A program made the translations under genes and the position numbers. 64,000 nucleotides of DNA from Streptomyces sp. MST-110588 (GTDB lineage: Bacteria > Actinomycetota > Actinomycetes > Streptomycetales > Streptomycetaceae). Under the pieces are notes generated by a model, which was given only the letters and a program-made list of their open reading frames with translations, made no database searches and was not told where the DNA came from. This document shows, piece by piece, positions 26,100 to 35,272 of the stretch. Numbering within the stretch: position 1 is the stretch's first letter; each line of letters begins with the position of its first letter. The stretch lies in assembly GCF_022695595.1 (NCBI RefSeq), contig NZ_CP074380.1:496001-560000 (forward strand), in the 5' to 3' direction.

Positions 26100-28063
26100 A
26101 TGGTCGGTCCCGGGAAGCAATATTTCGTGGTTCTGCCGGACCACGAAACCGCGGCCACGGCCGCCGACCGGCTTCCGCCGGACAATGTTCGGATGCTGAC
26201 GCACCGGTCCGGCCGGCCCTGGGTGGCCGGCCGGCTGGCCGACGGCCGCATCAGGTGCGCCGAGCACGGGGACACCCGGCTCGCCGTCATCGGCCAGTGC
26301 GCGGCGACGCCCGCCGAACTGGCGTCGGCAGCCGCGCGGATCACCGACGTGGCCCAGCTCGACGCGCTGGGCACGGCCTGGGCCGGCAGTTTCCACCTCA
26401 TCGCCTCGGTCGGCGGCCGGCTGCGCGTCCAGGGCAGCGCCTCCGGACTGCGCCGGGTCTTCCACGGCCTGTTCGGCGGGGTGGTGATCGCCGCGGACCG
26501 GGCCGATGTGCTGGCCTCGTTGCTCGATGCCCCGCTGGACCGCTCGGCGCTGGCGCTGCGCCTGCTCGGTGACGTACCGCATCCGCTGGGCGACCGGCCA
26601 CTGTGGAAAAACGTCACAGCAGTGCCCCGGGCTCGCGTCTGACGCTCTCCCCCGACGGGCGGCAGCACACGGTGAAGCGCTGGTGGCAGCCCCCGGAGCC
26701 GGTGCTGTCGCTGGAGGCGGGGGCGCGGGCGCTACGGCAGGCGCTGGAGGACGCCGTACGCGTACGGACCAGCGGCCCCGAACCGATCAGTACGGACCTG
26801 TCCGGTGGCCTGGACTCCACCACCCTGACCGCGCTGGCCGTACAGGACCGTGCCTCGCTGACCGCCTTCACCATGGAGAACGACGACGCGGCCGACGACG
26901 ACGCCCACTGGGCCAAGATCGCCGCGGCCCATCTGCCGCACCTCGACCACGTCCTGTTCCCGGGCCATGAACTCCCCGGCTTCTACGAGGGGCTGACGGG
27001 CCTGGACGACGTACCCGACGAGCCGTCCATCGCGCTGCTGAGCGCTCCCCGGCTGCGGGCCGGCCGGGACCGGGCGACCGCCCACGGCTCGCGTCTGCAT
27101 CTGGACGGCTTCGGGGGCGACCAGCTCCTGACGGGTCATCCGGCGCACTACCACGACCTGCTGCGCAGCCGTCCGCTGCTCGCGCTGCGGCGGCTGCGCA
27201 CCCAGCACCTGCTCACCGGTACCGGCCACCCTGCCGGCAGTTCCGTACGGACCTTGCTCGACGGTGGTTCCTACCGCCGCTGGTTCACGGCCGGGACCGA
27301 GGCACTGGCCGGCGGCCGGCCCCGCCGCCCGCGCAACCCCCTCTTCGACTGGGGCGATGCCCTGCGCCTTCCCCCGTGGCTCACACCGGAGGCCGTCGGC
27401 CTGGTCACCGATGCCCTGCGGGAGGCGGCCCGGGCGGCACAGCCGCTCGCGCCCACCCGGGGCCGGCACAGCGATCTGCTGGCGGTCCAGGACGCCGGGC
27501 GCATGATCCGCCAGTTCCACCAGTTGGTGGAGGGGGCAGTGGGGACGACTGCTGGGGGGCCGGTCGGGAGGACGGCTGGAAGGACGGACGGGGGAAGGGA
27601 GTTCACGCCGGCTTCCCCGTTCCTCGACGATCGGGTCGCCGACGCCTGCCTGTCCGTACGGCCCGAAGAACGGGTGACCCCCTGGGAGTTCAAGCCGCTG
27701 ATCAAAGCGGCCATGGCGGACGTCCTGCCGGGCGAGTTGCTGCGACGGCGGACCAAGGGGGACGGCTCGACGATCGCGGCCGAGGGCTTCGAACGGAGCC
27801 GGCGGGAGCTCGCCGAGCTGTGGGAGAACTCCCGGCTGGCCGAGCTGGGACTGATCGACCCGGCGCCGCTGCGCGAGCTGTTCCGCCGTCCGTACACCGC
27901 CCGGCTCCACGACGGGGCGATGCCGGTGACGCTCGGCTGTGAGCTGTGGGCGCGGGCCGCTGTACCGGCGGGACCGGCTGCTTCGGCCGGTTCGGCGGGT
28001 TTCACCGGCTCGGCGGGGGCCACCGGCTCGGCTGCTCCGGTGGCCGGTGGCGCCCGCGCCTGA
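26100..28063 (+). pseudogene. lasso macrolactam synthetase (asparagine-synthase-like, LasC), frameshifted
   Basis: Activates the core's Glu/Asp side chain with ATP and closes the ring on the core N-terminus. The first part (ATG 26100, good GGAGGAAG site; 180 residues) has the N-terminal glutamine-amidotransferase-like region; the second, in another frame from about 26603, has the asparagine-synthetase ATP motif SGGLDSTTLTAL, the DGFGGDQLL segment and the C-terminal helical part. Restoring one base in the run CCCC at 26625-26628 gives VTAVPPGSRLTLSPDG and a continuous protein of about 654 residues. The GTG at 26603 could start the second fragment. Very Ala/Gly-rich C-terminal tail. Confidence 0.8.
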
Positions 28064-28107
28064 AGAGGACGAAGAGGACGAGGACGGGCACGATGAGGAC
28101 GGGAACC

Positions 28108-28365
28108 ATGACGTTGAAACTGCGCGCCGATGTGTCGACGGCCGACACCGAGTACGGAACGGTCCTGCTGGACGGCTCCACCGGCCGCTACTGGCAGCTC
28201 AACGCCACCGCGAGCCTGGCCCTGCGGACCCTCCTGGAGGGCGGGACGGCCGAGGAGGCGGCCCGGCGGCTGACGACCGGTTACGACGTCGAGGAGTCAC
28301 GTGCCCGCGCCGACGTGGAAAAGCTGCTGGCCGGACTGCTCGCCGCCAAGGTGGCGGAGGCGTGA
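28108..28365 (+). CDS. lasso PqqD-like RiPP recognition element (LasB1)
   Basis: 85 residues of PqqD type: TLKLRADVSTADTEYGTVLLDGSTGRYWQLNATASLALRTLLEG (conserved YWxLN near residues 30-34) and helical VEKLLAGLLAA at the end. These small domains bind the precursor leader and deliver it to the maturation enzymes. Its stop overlaps the next gene's GTG (GTGA). Start at ATG 28108 with GAGG nine bases upstream; an in-frame ATG at 28093 is possible. Confidence 0.85.
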   Translation: MTLKLRADVSTADTEYGTVLLDGSTGRYWQLNATASLALRTLLEGGTAEEAARRLTTGYDVEESRARADVEKLLAGLLAAKVAEA

Positions 28366-28838
28366 GCACGGTCGTACCGCATCGCGCGGACCTGCGGCTC
28401 ACGCCCGGACGGCGGCTGCTCACCGCGCTCGCGGTGTATGCCGCCCGCCGTCTGGCACGCAAGCCGCCGGCTCATATACGCACCGTACTGACCCGGTTGC
28501 GCAAGGGTGCCCGCCCCGCCACCTACGCCGAGGCGCAGACCGCCCGCGAGGCCGTACTCGCGGTGAGCCTGCGGTGTGCGGGCCCGGAAGGCTGCCTGCC
28601 CCGCTCGTTGGCGACCGTGCTGCTGTGCCGGGCGGGCGGCACCTGGCCGGCCTGGGTGGTGGGGGTACGGGCCCGTCCGCCGTTCGGGGCGCATGCCTGG
28701 GTGGAGGCCGAGGGGCGGATGGTCGACGAAGAGGCGGGACCGGAGTACTTCCGTGCGCTGTTCACGGTCCCGGCGGCAAGGTCCGCAGGAGCGGAGCAGA
28801 ACCTCGGAAAAACGAGCGGAACCTCGAAGCAGCAGTGA
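28362..28838 (+). CDS. lasso leader peptidase, transglutaminase-like (LasB2)
   Basis: 158 residues from the GTG at 28362, which overlaps the preceding stop by four bases. Cysteine-protease of the transglutaminase-like superfamily: catalytic Cys in CAGPEGCLPRSLATVLLCRAG (about residues 72-92), His in FGAHAWVEAEG (near residue 110) and an acidic partner just after (VDEEAG). It removes the precursor leader with help from the PqqD-like protein. Last recognisable member of the cluster; no dedicated ABC exporter gene follows. Confidence 0.85.
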   Translation: MSTVVPHRADLRLTPGRRLLTALAVYAARRLARKPPAHIRTVLTRLRKGARPATYAEAQTAREAVLAVSLRCAGPEGCLPRSLATVLLCRAGGTWPAWVVGVRARPPFGAHAWVEAEGRMVDEEAGPEYFRALFTVPAARSAGAEQNLGKTSGTSKQQ

Positions 28839-28919
28839 GAACAACCGACAAGTAGAGACCGTTGGCGGGAAGTGGGGGTCACAAGGTGCGATGTTGTACG
28901 TCCCGTCGCACCCTGGGGC

Positions 28920-29147
28920 ATGGCAGCGAGTCCGCCCGTGATCGTCCATCCGCCCACCCCGTCCGGCGGGCGCCGCGTCACCCTGCGCGGGCGGTTCGCC
29001 GGGCTGGCGCACGGCCGGGGCGATGTCGCCGAGTTCCTCCGCCGGGCCGGTCTGGCGCCGGACTCCGAGGACATCGACCTGGACGATCCCGAGCTGATCG
29101 AGTGGCGCGGTGGTGACCTCGACACATGGCCGGAGCCGCAGGGGTGA
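28920..29147 (+). CDS. small hypothetical protein after the lasso cluster
   Basis: 75 residues from the ATG at 28920 (an upstream frame opens at 28872). Begins MAASPPVIVHPPTPSGGRRVTLRG and ends in an acidic DSEDIDLDDPELIEWRGGDLDTWPEP. The pattern of a basic start, a hydrophobic helix LAHGRGDVAEFLRRAGL and acidic tail looks like a conserved actinobacterial protein, but I cannot name it. Its association with the lasso genes is by position only (82 bases downstream). Confidence 0.5.
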   Translation: MAASPPVIVHPPTPSGGRRVTLRGRFAGLAHGRGDVAEFLRRAGLAPDSEDIDLDDPELIEWRGGDLDTWPEPQG

Positions 29148-29334
29148 ACCCCCGTAAGACGATCGCCGGAGGCGGAGAGTGTGTGACTGAACACACTGCG
29201 CCAACGAGGTTACCCGGGAGGTAACGGAACACGACTGGTCAGGAGGCCGCGTCCGGCCGTGTCGCGACGGAGGGGCGCGCGGGCCGCGGCCGTGCTCCGC
29301 TTCGCGGGGTGCGTTGTCAGTGGCTCCCTCTAGC

Positions 29335-29526
29335 ATGTCTCCCATGTCCCCAACTCCCCCTGGCTGTGCCGGCACGTCGCTTCGCGCCGCCGAGGCGAAC
29401 GAGGCGATACGACAGTTCGTACGCGCCCGCCGCGGGCATGTCTGGACTGCGGAGGACCGGTCGCGGTACCGGCAGTTGCTGGAGACGTGGCTGGTGGCCG
29501 TCCACGGGTCGGTCAGCGGGGCCTGA
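29335..29526 (+). CDS. small hypothetical protein
   Basis: 63 residues from the ATG at 29335 (alternatives: TTG 29314, ATG 29344). The helical core ANEAIRQFVRARRGHVWTAEDRSRYRQLLETWLVAV is amphipathic and basic, resembling conserved small actinobacterial proteins. Function unknown. No clear ribosome site. Confidence 0.45.
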   Translation: MSPMSPTPPGCAGTSLRAAEANEAIRQFVRARRGHVWTAEDRSRYRQLLETWLVAVHGSVSGA

Positions 29527-29866
29527 ACGGCGAGCGGTCACGGACACCGCCGCCCCGCCACCGTACGGCGCCATCCGCGCACGTCACCACCTCCTCACAC
29601 CATCAACATCACTCCCCCTCCTCGCATCATCTCCCATCTCCACGTCCCCGCAACGATTCCGCGCATCATCTCCGGACATCGTCTCCGCGGGTCATCTCCA
29701 CGTCCGATTTCCGCCAGCACTCATGCCCGGCCCGGCGCACAGTAGTAAGCGCGGCCCACGAGAATCGGAGGGGACCGACTGCGCCTCGCTCGTGCCTCTC
29801 CGGCTTCCCGCCGGCCTGTCCGGCCCGCCGCGCCTCACTGAACGCGATACGAAAGCACCCCACCTC
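29527..29866. other. 340-base pyrimidine-rich gap
   Basis: The plus strand is strongly C/T rich (29580-29700) with repeated CATCATCTCC, unusual for this DNA. No gene seen; the ogt promoter presumably lies at the 3' end. Confidence 0.4.
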
Positions 29867-30463
29867 ATGGCTCTCCATACGACCGCCCCCGCCACCGCCT
29901 TCCCTCCCACCCCTCCCAGCACTGTCACCGCCACCGCCACCGCCACCGCCACTGCCGCGGGAAGCAGCACGCTCTACGCGTCGATCGGCAGTCCGCTCGG
30001 TGAACTGCTCCTGGTCGGCGAGGAGAGCCCGACCGCGCGCGGCGGCATCGCCCTGGCCTCGCTCTCCATGTCCGGCCAGAAGGGAGCCGCGATCGTGCAG
30101 GACGGATGGCGGCGCGCCCCCGAGGCGTTCGCCGAGATCGCCGAGCAGCTAGCGGCGTACTTCGACGGAGCGCGCACCCATTTCGACATCGACCGCGTCA
30201 TCGGCCGGGGCACCGCGTTCCAGCAGCGGGTCTGGGACGCGCTGGAGACCATTCCGTACGGCACCACCACCAGCTACGGCGCGCTGGCCGAGGCAGCGGG
30301 CATCTCCCGTGCCGCGGTCCGCGCCCTGGGTACGGCGATCGGTGCCAATCCGCTGCTGATCGTACGGCCCTGCCACCGCGTCATCGGCGCGAACGGCACC
30401 CTGACCGGCTATGCGGGCGGGCTGGAGCGCAAGCGGCGGCTGCTCGACCTGGAGCAGGCATGA
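29867..30463 (+). CDS. ogt: methylated-DNA-[protein]-cysteine S-methyltransferase
   Basis: 198 residues from the ATG at 29867. Removes methyl groups from O6-methylguanine onto its own cysteine. The active site IVRPCHRVIGANGTLTGYAGG (acceptor Cys in PCHRV) and the recognition helix GRGTAFQQRVWDALETIPYGTTTSYGALA are intact. The first 45 residues are a low-complexity Thr/Ala/Pro tract (repeated TATAT), an atypical extension. Stop overlaps the start of the next gene (ATGA), linking it to the 2OG oxygenase and AlkB. Confidence 0.9.
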   Translation: MALHTTAPATAFPPTPPSTVTATATATATAAGSSTLYASIGSPLGELLLVGEESPTARGGIALASLSMSGQKGAAIVQDGWRRAPEAFAEIAEQLAAYFDGARTHFDIDRVIGRGTAFQQRVWDALETIPYGTTTSYGALAEAAGISRAAVRALGTAIGANPLLIVRPCHRVIGANGTLTGYAGGLERKRRLLDLEQA

Positions 30464-31263
30464 CCACCCGTGTCCCGTCGGCGGTGGACAGCGCGGACAG
30501 GCCGGGCCGTCCCGCCTGGACAGACGATCCAGGTGGGACGGACGAGCCAGGTGGGACGGACGGGACGGACCGGCTGGGCCGGGCCGACTGGCCGTCCCTG
30601 ACCGATGAGCTCAACGCGTACGGCTGTGCGCTCACCCCGCGCTTGCTGAGTACCCGGGAATGCCGGGAGATCGCGGAGCTGTACGACGAGGCGGAACGGT
30701 TCCGCGCAACCGTGGACATGGCCCGGCACCGCTTCGGTTCCGGGCAGTACCGTTACTTCAACCGTCCGTACCCGGAGCCCGTCCAGCGACTGCGCGAGGC
30801 GTTCTATCCGCGCCTGCTGCCGATCGCCCGCGACTGGGCGGAGAAACTGCGCAGGCCGGCGCCCTGGCCGGACACGCTGGAGGAGTGGCTGGCGATGTGC
30901 CACCGGGCCGACCAGGCCAGGTCGACGGCGATCCTGCTCCGCTACGAGGAGGGGGACTGGAACGCCCTCCACCGCGATCTGTACGGCGATCTGGTCTTCC
31001 CGCTCCAGGTCGTCATCGGGCTCGACGAACCGGGCACCGACTACACGGGAGGCGAGTTCCTGCTGGTGGAGCAGCGTCCTCGTGCCCAGTCGCGAGGCAC
31101 CGCGACCGTTCTCCGGCAGGGGCACGGGTTGATCTTCACCACCCGTGACCGGCCGGTCCGTTCCACGCGCGGCTGGTCCACCGGGCCGGTGCGGCACGGC
31201 GTCAGTACGGTCCGCTCGGGCCGCCGCCATGCGCTGGGCCTGGTCTTCCACGACGCCGCCTGA
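30460..31263 (+). CDS. 2-oxoglutarate/Fe(II) oxygenase linked to ogt and alkB
   Basis: 267 residues. A disordered acidic/Gly linker of about 45 residues (TDDPGGTDEPGGTDGTDR) precedes the catalytic region: Fe(II) ligands appear as the H-x-D in NALHRDLYGD (about residue 166) and the distal His in VRHGVSTV, with the 2OG-binding Arg in SGRRHALGL. Such proteins are hydroxylases near repair genes; the substrate is unknown. Start overlaps the ogt stop by four bases; alkB begins 93 bases after it. Confidence 0.78.
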   Translation: MTTRVPSAVDSADRPGRPAWTDDPGGTDEPGGTDGTDRLGRADWPSLTDELNAYGCALTPRLLSTRECREIAELYDEAERFRATVDMARHRFGSGQYRYFNRPYPEPVQRLREAFYPRLLPIARDWAEKLRRPAPWPDTLEEWLAMCHRADQARSTAILLRYEEGDWNALHRDLYGDLVFPLQVVIGLDEPGTDYTGGEFLLVEQRPRAQSRGTATVLRQGHGLIFTTRDRPVRSTRGWSTGPVRHGVSTVRSGRRHALGLVFHDAA

Positions 31264-31356
31264 CAGCTCCCCGCCCGCTCTCGTCTCCGTCCGCCGCGGC
31301 ACTCACCATGAGAAGTAACGACTTCGCAAGCATCGAGAAGGGATGAAACCGGCCGA

Positions 31357-32190
31357 ATGACCGCATCGCCGCAGCCCGGAGCGCACAGACCGTCCCGGCG
31401 GCCCATGCCGCCCGGAGATCTCACACTGCCCGGCTTCGGCCCCCCTTCCGATTCCAATCCTTCCGATTCCGGCCCTTGCGATTCCGCATTCTCATCCGCC
31501 TGCGGCCCCGCGGCGGACGCGGTGTACGATCACGGCTCCCCCTCCCGACCCCGCACGAGCCCCGCGCCGGGCGCGGTGCACGTCCCCGCCTGGCTGACCT
31601 TGGAGCAGCAGCGGGAACTGGTCACCGCCTGCCGGGACTGGGCGCGCGGTCCGGTGCCGATCCGGCACACCAAACTGCCGCGCGGCGGGGTGATGTCCGT
31701 ACAGACGGTGTGCATCGGCTGGCACTGGCAGCCGTACGCGTACACCCGTACCGCCGATGACGTCAACGGCGCCCGCGTCGCCGAATTCCCGGACTGGATG
31801 GTGGAGTTGGGGCGCCGGGCGCTGGTCGACGCGTACGGGGAGGAGAGCGCCGGTGACGGCTACACACCGGATACGGCACTGATCAACTTCTATGACGGGG
31901 ACGGGCGGTCCAAACTCGGCATGCACCAGGACAAGGAGGAGCGGTCCGACGCGCCGGTCGTCTCGCTCAGCATCGGTGACACCTGCGTCTTCCGCTTCGG
32001 GAACACCGAAACCCGCACCCAGCCCTATACGGACATCGAACTGGCCTCCGGTGACCTGTTCGTCTTCGGTGGACCGTCCCGGTGGGCGTATCACGGGGTG
32101 CCGAAGACGTACCCGGGCACCGGTGACCCTGCCACCGGCCTGGCCCGCGGCCGTCTGAACATCACCATGCGGGTGACAGGTCTCCCGTAA
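31357..32190 (+). CDS. alkB: alpha-ketoglutarate-dependent DNA repair dioxygenase AlkB
   Basis: 277 residues. Reverses N-alkylation damage of DNA bases. Active-site residues: LINFYDGDGRSKLGMHQDKEE (Fe ligands H-x-D), RWAYHGVPK (distal His) and RGRLNITMRVT (2OG-binding Arg). The substrate segment IGWHWQPYAYTRT resembles AlkB's nucleotide-recognition lid. An extra low-complexity N-terminal region (about residues 1-60, SDSNPSDSGPCDSA) precedes the core. Downstream of the ogt and 2OG oxygenase genes, forming an adaptive-repair set. Confidence 0.9.
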   Translation: MTASPQPGAHRPSRRPMPPGDLTLPGFGPPSDSNPSDSGPCDSAFSSACGPAADAVYDHGSPSRPRTSPAPGAVHVPAWLTLEQQRELVTACRDWARGPVPIRHTKLPRGGVMSVQTVCIGWHWQPYAYTRTADDVNGARVAEFPDWMVELGRRALVDAYGEESAGDGYTPDTALINFYDGDGRSKLGMHQDKEERSDAPVVSLSIGDTCVFRFGNTETRTQPYTDIELASGDLFVFGGPSRWAYHGVPKTYPGTGDPATGLARGRLNITMRVTGLP

Positions 32191-32280
32191 CCGCCGGCTA
32201 CGGCCGCCTGCCACCCATTCCTCCCGCTCCCCCCTTCCCTCCCCCGTGCCGGCGCCGGGCCGAGGACGCACACTGGTCCC

Positions 32281-32499
32281 ATGTGCCGAAGCATCAAGAC
32301 ACTCCGTCCGCCCGCCACCCCGGAAGTGACCGACGAGGACATCCGCGCAGCGGCGCTGCAGTACGTCCGTAAGGTCTCCGGCTTCCGTGCGCCGGCCACC
32401 CACAACCGCGAGGTGTTCGAGCACGCCGTGGACGCGGTGGCCGCCGCGACCCAGGACCTGCTCGCGGGCCTGCGCGTCCGCGGCAGCTCAGCTCACTGA
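32281..32499 (+). CDS. DUF2277 family protein
   Basis: 72 residues. The invariant MCRSIKTLRPPATPEVTDEDIRAAALQYVRKVSG begins with the family's C-R-x-I-x-x-L signature, so the start is certain. Family function unknown; common single-domain proteins of actinobacteria. Ends before a strong inverted-repeat terminator. Confidence 0.9.
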   Translation: MCRSIKTLRPPATPEVTDEDIRAAALQYVRKVSGFRAPATHNREVFEHAVDAVAAATQDLLAGLRVRGSSAH

Positions 32500-32504
32500 T
32501 CCCG

Positions 32505-32537
32505 GCTCCGGCCCGGGCCTCGGCCTCGGGCCGGAGC
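32505..32537. terminator. convergent hairpin
   Basis: Perfect 11-bp arms GCTCCGGCCCG (32505-32515) and CGGGCCGGAGC (32527-32537) with an 11-base loop, between convergent DUF2277 and nuclease-family genes. Confidence 0.6.
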
Positions 32538-32575
32538 TCAGGCTCTGCCTCGGCCTCGCGTAGGTTGCCGGCGTC

Positions 32576-33477
32576 TCACAACTCCACCAGCGCCTGCACC
32601 GGCAGGTGATCGCTGGGGAACTGTCCGTCCCGCGAGAAGGTGTTGATGTCCGCACGGCGGATACGGACGGAGGGCGAGGTGAGGATCCAGTCGATCCGGT
32701 CGCCGTCCGGTACCAGCGGCCGGTAGCCGTGAAATGTCGCGTACGCGGAGCCACGCGCCTCGGCACCGTCCCAACTGTCCAGCAGCGCTCCACCGTCGAG
32801 CATGGCGGTGTAGACGGGGTTCTTGTGCGCGGGGACGTTGAAGTCCCCGGTGACGATGCGCGGCAGCGCCGGGTCCAGCGCACGCAGGCGGTCGGTGATC
32901 AGTGCCGCCGACCGTTCACGGGCGTACTGGTGGGCATGGTCGAGATGGGTGTTCAGTACGGAGAACTCGGCCTCCGTCCGCAGATCCCGGAAGCGCACCC
33001 ACGTGACCATGCGGATGACGGTGTTGCCCCAGGTCGCCGAACCGATCAGATACGGGCTGTCGGACAGCCAGAAGTGGTCGTACTCGATCGGCTCCAATCT
33101 GCGGACGTCATAGAAGACCGCCACGAACTCGTCGCGGCTGCCCCCGGCCCGCCCCGTTCCCAGCCAGGCGTAGTCGTCACCGAGGTCCTCTGCCATCTCG
33201 CGGAGCTGGCCGTACAGCCCTCCTGCGTACCGAGAAGGTGCGGAGCGGCGGCCCGCAGCAGTGCGCGCATGACGGGCCGGCGCTCCGGCCACGAATGGGG
33301 CCCTACGTCCGAGGCGTAGCGCACGTTGAAGCTCATGACCCGCAGACCGGGGCCCGCCGCGCGGGCAGGGGAGGAGGCAGGGGCGGAGCTGGGGCCGGCA
33401 TCGGCGTCGGCGCCGGTGCCGGTGGTGCCAGGGGCGATTCGCTCCCCGAACTCGGGATCGTGACCGATACCAGCCAT
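32576..33477 (-). pseudogene. endonuclease/exonuclease/phosphatase-family protein, frameshifted
   Basis: The N-terminal part (ATG at 33477) contains RVMSFNVRYASDVGPHSWPERRP and LLGTQEG (metal-binding Asn and Glu), and the C-terminal part in another frame contains NTHLDHAHQYARERSAALI, VTGDFNVPAHK and SDHLPVQALVEL (the GDFN and SDHLP motifs). The two join at 33215-33220, where one added base gives GTQEGLYGQLREM. This family hydrolyses phosphodiesters in nucleic acids, phosphoinositides or sphingomyelin; substrate unknown. The long N-terminal Ala/Pro stretch has no clear signal peptide. Read as one gene with a base missing or an inactive gene. Confidence 0.78.
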
Positions 33478-33617
33478 GCCGACTCCGATCTATCCGGGAC
33501 CTTTCCAGGACCTTTCCGGGACCTTTCCGACACTTCTCGTGGATTTCCCCGGCGACCCACCGCCTTTGCCCCCCTCCCCCTTCCCTTGCTCCTGCCCTCT
33601 CCCCTGCGTCTAAGCCG

Positions 33618-34234
33618 TCACTCGGCCGCCGCTGGCCCCTGCCAGTCGGCGAACCGGATACGGGACAGCTCCCGTACGTCCCCGATCGTCCCCATTCGTC
33701 CTTGCCCAGCCGCGAGAGCGGCCGAAGCTTCGTGATCTCGGGGTGTCCGTCGACCATCACCTCTTCCGAAACAGCCGCATGCACCACCCGTCCGAAGACC
33801 ACGGTGGAATCACCGAGCAGCAATGTGCTGTGCAGCTCGCATTCGAACGCCACCGGCGACGCCGCGACCCGCGGCGGCTTGACGCGCAGGCTCGGTTCAC
33901 TGTCGATACCGGCCCGCTCGAACTCGTTCACCCCACGCGGGAAGTCGACGGCGGTGTCATTGATCTGCCGGAAATGCCGCTCGTCCGCCAGGTTGACCAC
34001 GAACTGCCCGGTTTCCTCGACATTGCGCAGCGAATCCTTACGGCCCACCGCCGTGAACTGAACGATGGGCGGAGCGACACAGGAAATGGTGAAGAACGAG
34101 TGCGGGGCGAGGTTGGGCACGCCGTCCCGGTCGATCGTCGAAACCCAGGCAATGGGCCGCGGAACCACCGTCGCGGTCAGCAGCCGATAGAAATCGTTAC
34201 GGGAAACGGCAGCGGGATCGAAGTCAATACGCAT
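33618..34234 (-). CDS. flavin reductase family protein, frameshifted near 3' end
   Basis: Starts at ATG 34234 (MRIDFDPAAVSRNDFYRLLTATVVPRPIAWVSTIDRDGVPNLAPHSFF), the classic flavin-reductase/FMN-binding N-terminus. The core runs to RPLSRLGKDEWG; then a missing base in a CCCC run at 33690-33693 puts the natural C-terminus (TIGDVRELSRIRFADWQGPAAAE, stop at 33618-33620) out of frame, so the frame otherwise runs far into the neighbour. About 205 residues when repaired. Such enzymes reduce FMN/FAD with NAD(P)H for partner monooxygenases or bind FMN. No partner oxygenase adjacent. Confidence 0.82.
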
Positions 34235-34480
34235 GAGGAGCAGTATCCCCTGCGTACGGACTCGTCCCGCCCCTGGTCCGGACCTTGGGCGCGGCGCCGC
34301 GCCTCGTTCGGGAACCGCTTGGCCAAGCATGAGCCTGAAGCATCAGCCTGCTACCGCTCCTTCCTCCCTCACCGCCCCTCCCCGCCACCCCCATCCGGTA
34401 TCTCTTGGCTGTTCCCCGCTACCGGGTCATCGCTGTGTGGGAGGGTGCCAGCGTCTGGGACCGATACCGGGAGGGCCACA

Positions 34481-35044
34481 GTGGACCGTGAGCGTGAGGA
34501 ACGCCGAAATACGGATCGCCGAAGTACGGATCGCCGAAGTACGGATCCCCAACATGGGGAACGCGAGCAGCACGGAAGCAAGGCACCGCACGAGGGGCCG
34601 TACGCGGCCGACCGGCCGGGTATGTGCCCTCCGCTCCAGGGACACATCGACCGCGCCACGGAATTCGCGCCCGAGGACGAGGAACGGCAGCGCCAGGATT
34701 TCCTGGCCGGCACGGTGCCCGCGGCCGGCGCCGGTATCGCCGTACCCGGGGACGGGCCGGGCGGACCACTGGACGCGCTGTTCATGATCTTCGTCCACGA
34801 GGACCAGCGCACCTTCGGCCCGGCTCCCCAGCTCAAGGAGGCATTCGCCCTGCTGGACCGGTACGGGGCGGTGGGCCTCCACGACCAGTTGTCGGTGGGC
34901 ACCGGCTGGGCCGGGATGGGCGGCAGGGACCCGCTGGTCAAGCTCAAGCTGCAGTTCCACGACGCGTTGTCCGGGTCGACCGGCATCGTACTGGCGGCCC
35001 ACCGGAACGCCACGGGTGGCGGCATGTCGTCGGCGGCGGCATGA
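34481..35044 (+). CDS. hypothetical protein with repetitive charged N-terminus
   Basis: 187 residues from the GTG at 34481 with a GGGAGGG ribosome site. The first 60 residues are repetitive and charged (RRSTDRRSTDPQHGEREQHG), encoded by 15-base repeats (CGGATCGCCGAAGTA). The rest has a recognisable alpha/beta pattern (LDALFMIFVHEDQRTFGPAPQLKEAFALLDRYGAVGLHDQLS) that I cannot assign. Stop overlaps the next gene's start by four bases. Confidence 0.5.
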   Translation: MDREREERRNTDRRSTDRRSTDPQHGEREQHGSKAPHEGPYAADRPGMCPPLQGHIDRATEFAPEDEERQRQDFLAGTVPAAGAGIAVPGDGPGGPLDALFMIFVHEDQRTFGPAPQLKEAFALLDRYGAVGLHDQLSVGTGWAGMGGRDPLVKLKLQFHDALSGSTGIVLAAHRNATGGGMSSAAA

Positions 35045-35196
35045 TCGCCCTCACCTCCCTGGAACGGATGGACCGGGCGACGTCCCGCCCCGGTGCGACC
35101 TTCGCGGACGCGCTGGAGGTGTCCATCCTGTTGGAGGTCGGCACCTCGCCGGTCCTGGAGCGCATGATCGACATCTACGACTGGCCCAGGCCCTGA
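35041..35196 (+). CDS. small protein coupled to the previous gene
   Basis: 51 residues. Its ATG at 35041 overlaps the preceding stop (ATGA), arguing for a real operon partner. Sequence MIALTSLERMDRATSRPGATFADALEVSILLEVGTSPVLERMIDIYDW is a helix plus acidic end; no family recognised. Confidence 0.45.
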   Translation: MIALTSLERMDRATSRPGATFADALEVSILLEVGTSPVLERMIDIYDWPRP

Positions 35197-35272
35197 CCTT
35201 GCTCACCCCTGGGCAGCCGTCCCGAACCCGCGTCAGTCAGTCATTCGGCCAGTCGGTCAGTCGGTCAGTCGG

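Noticed and set aside
32576..34330. Apparent 584-residue fusion of flavin reductase and endonuclease/phosphatase domains
   Set aside because: The fused frame exists only because each of the two genes has lost one base; the stretch between them reads as low-complexity nonsense, and repairing both restores two normal genes.
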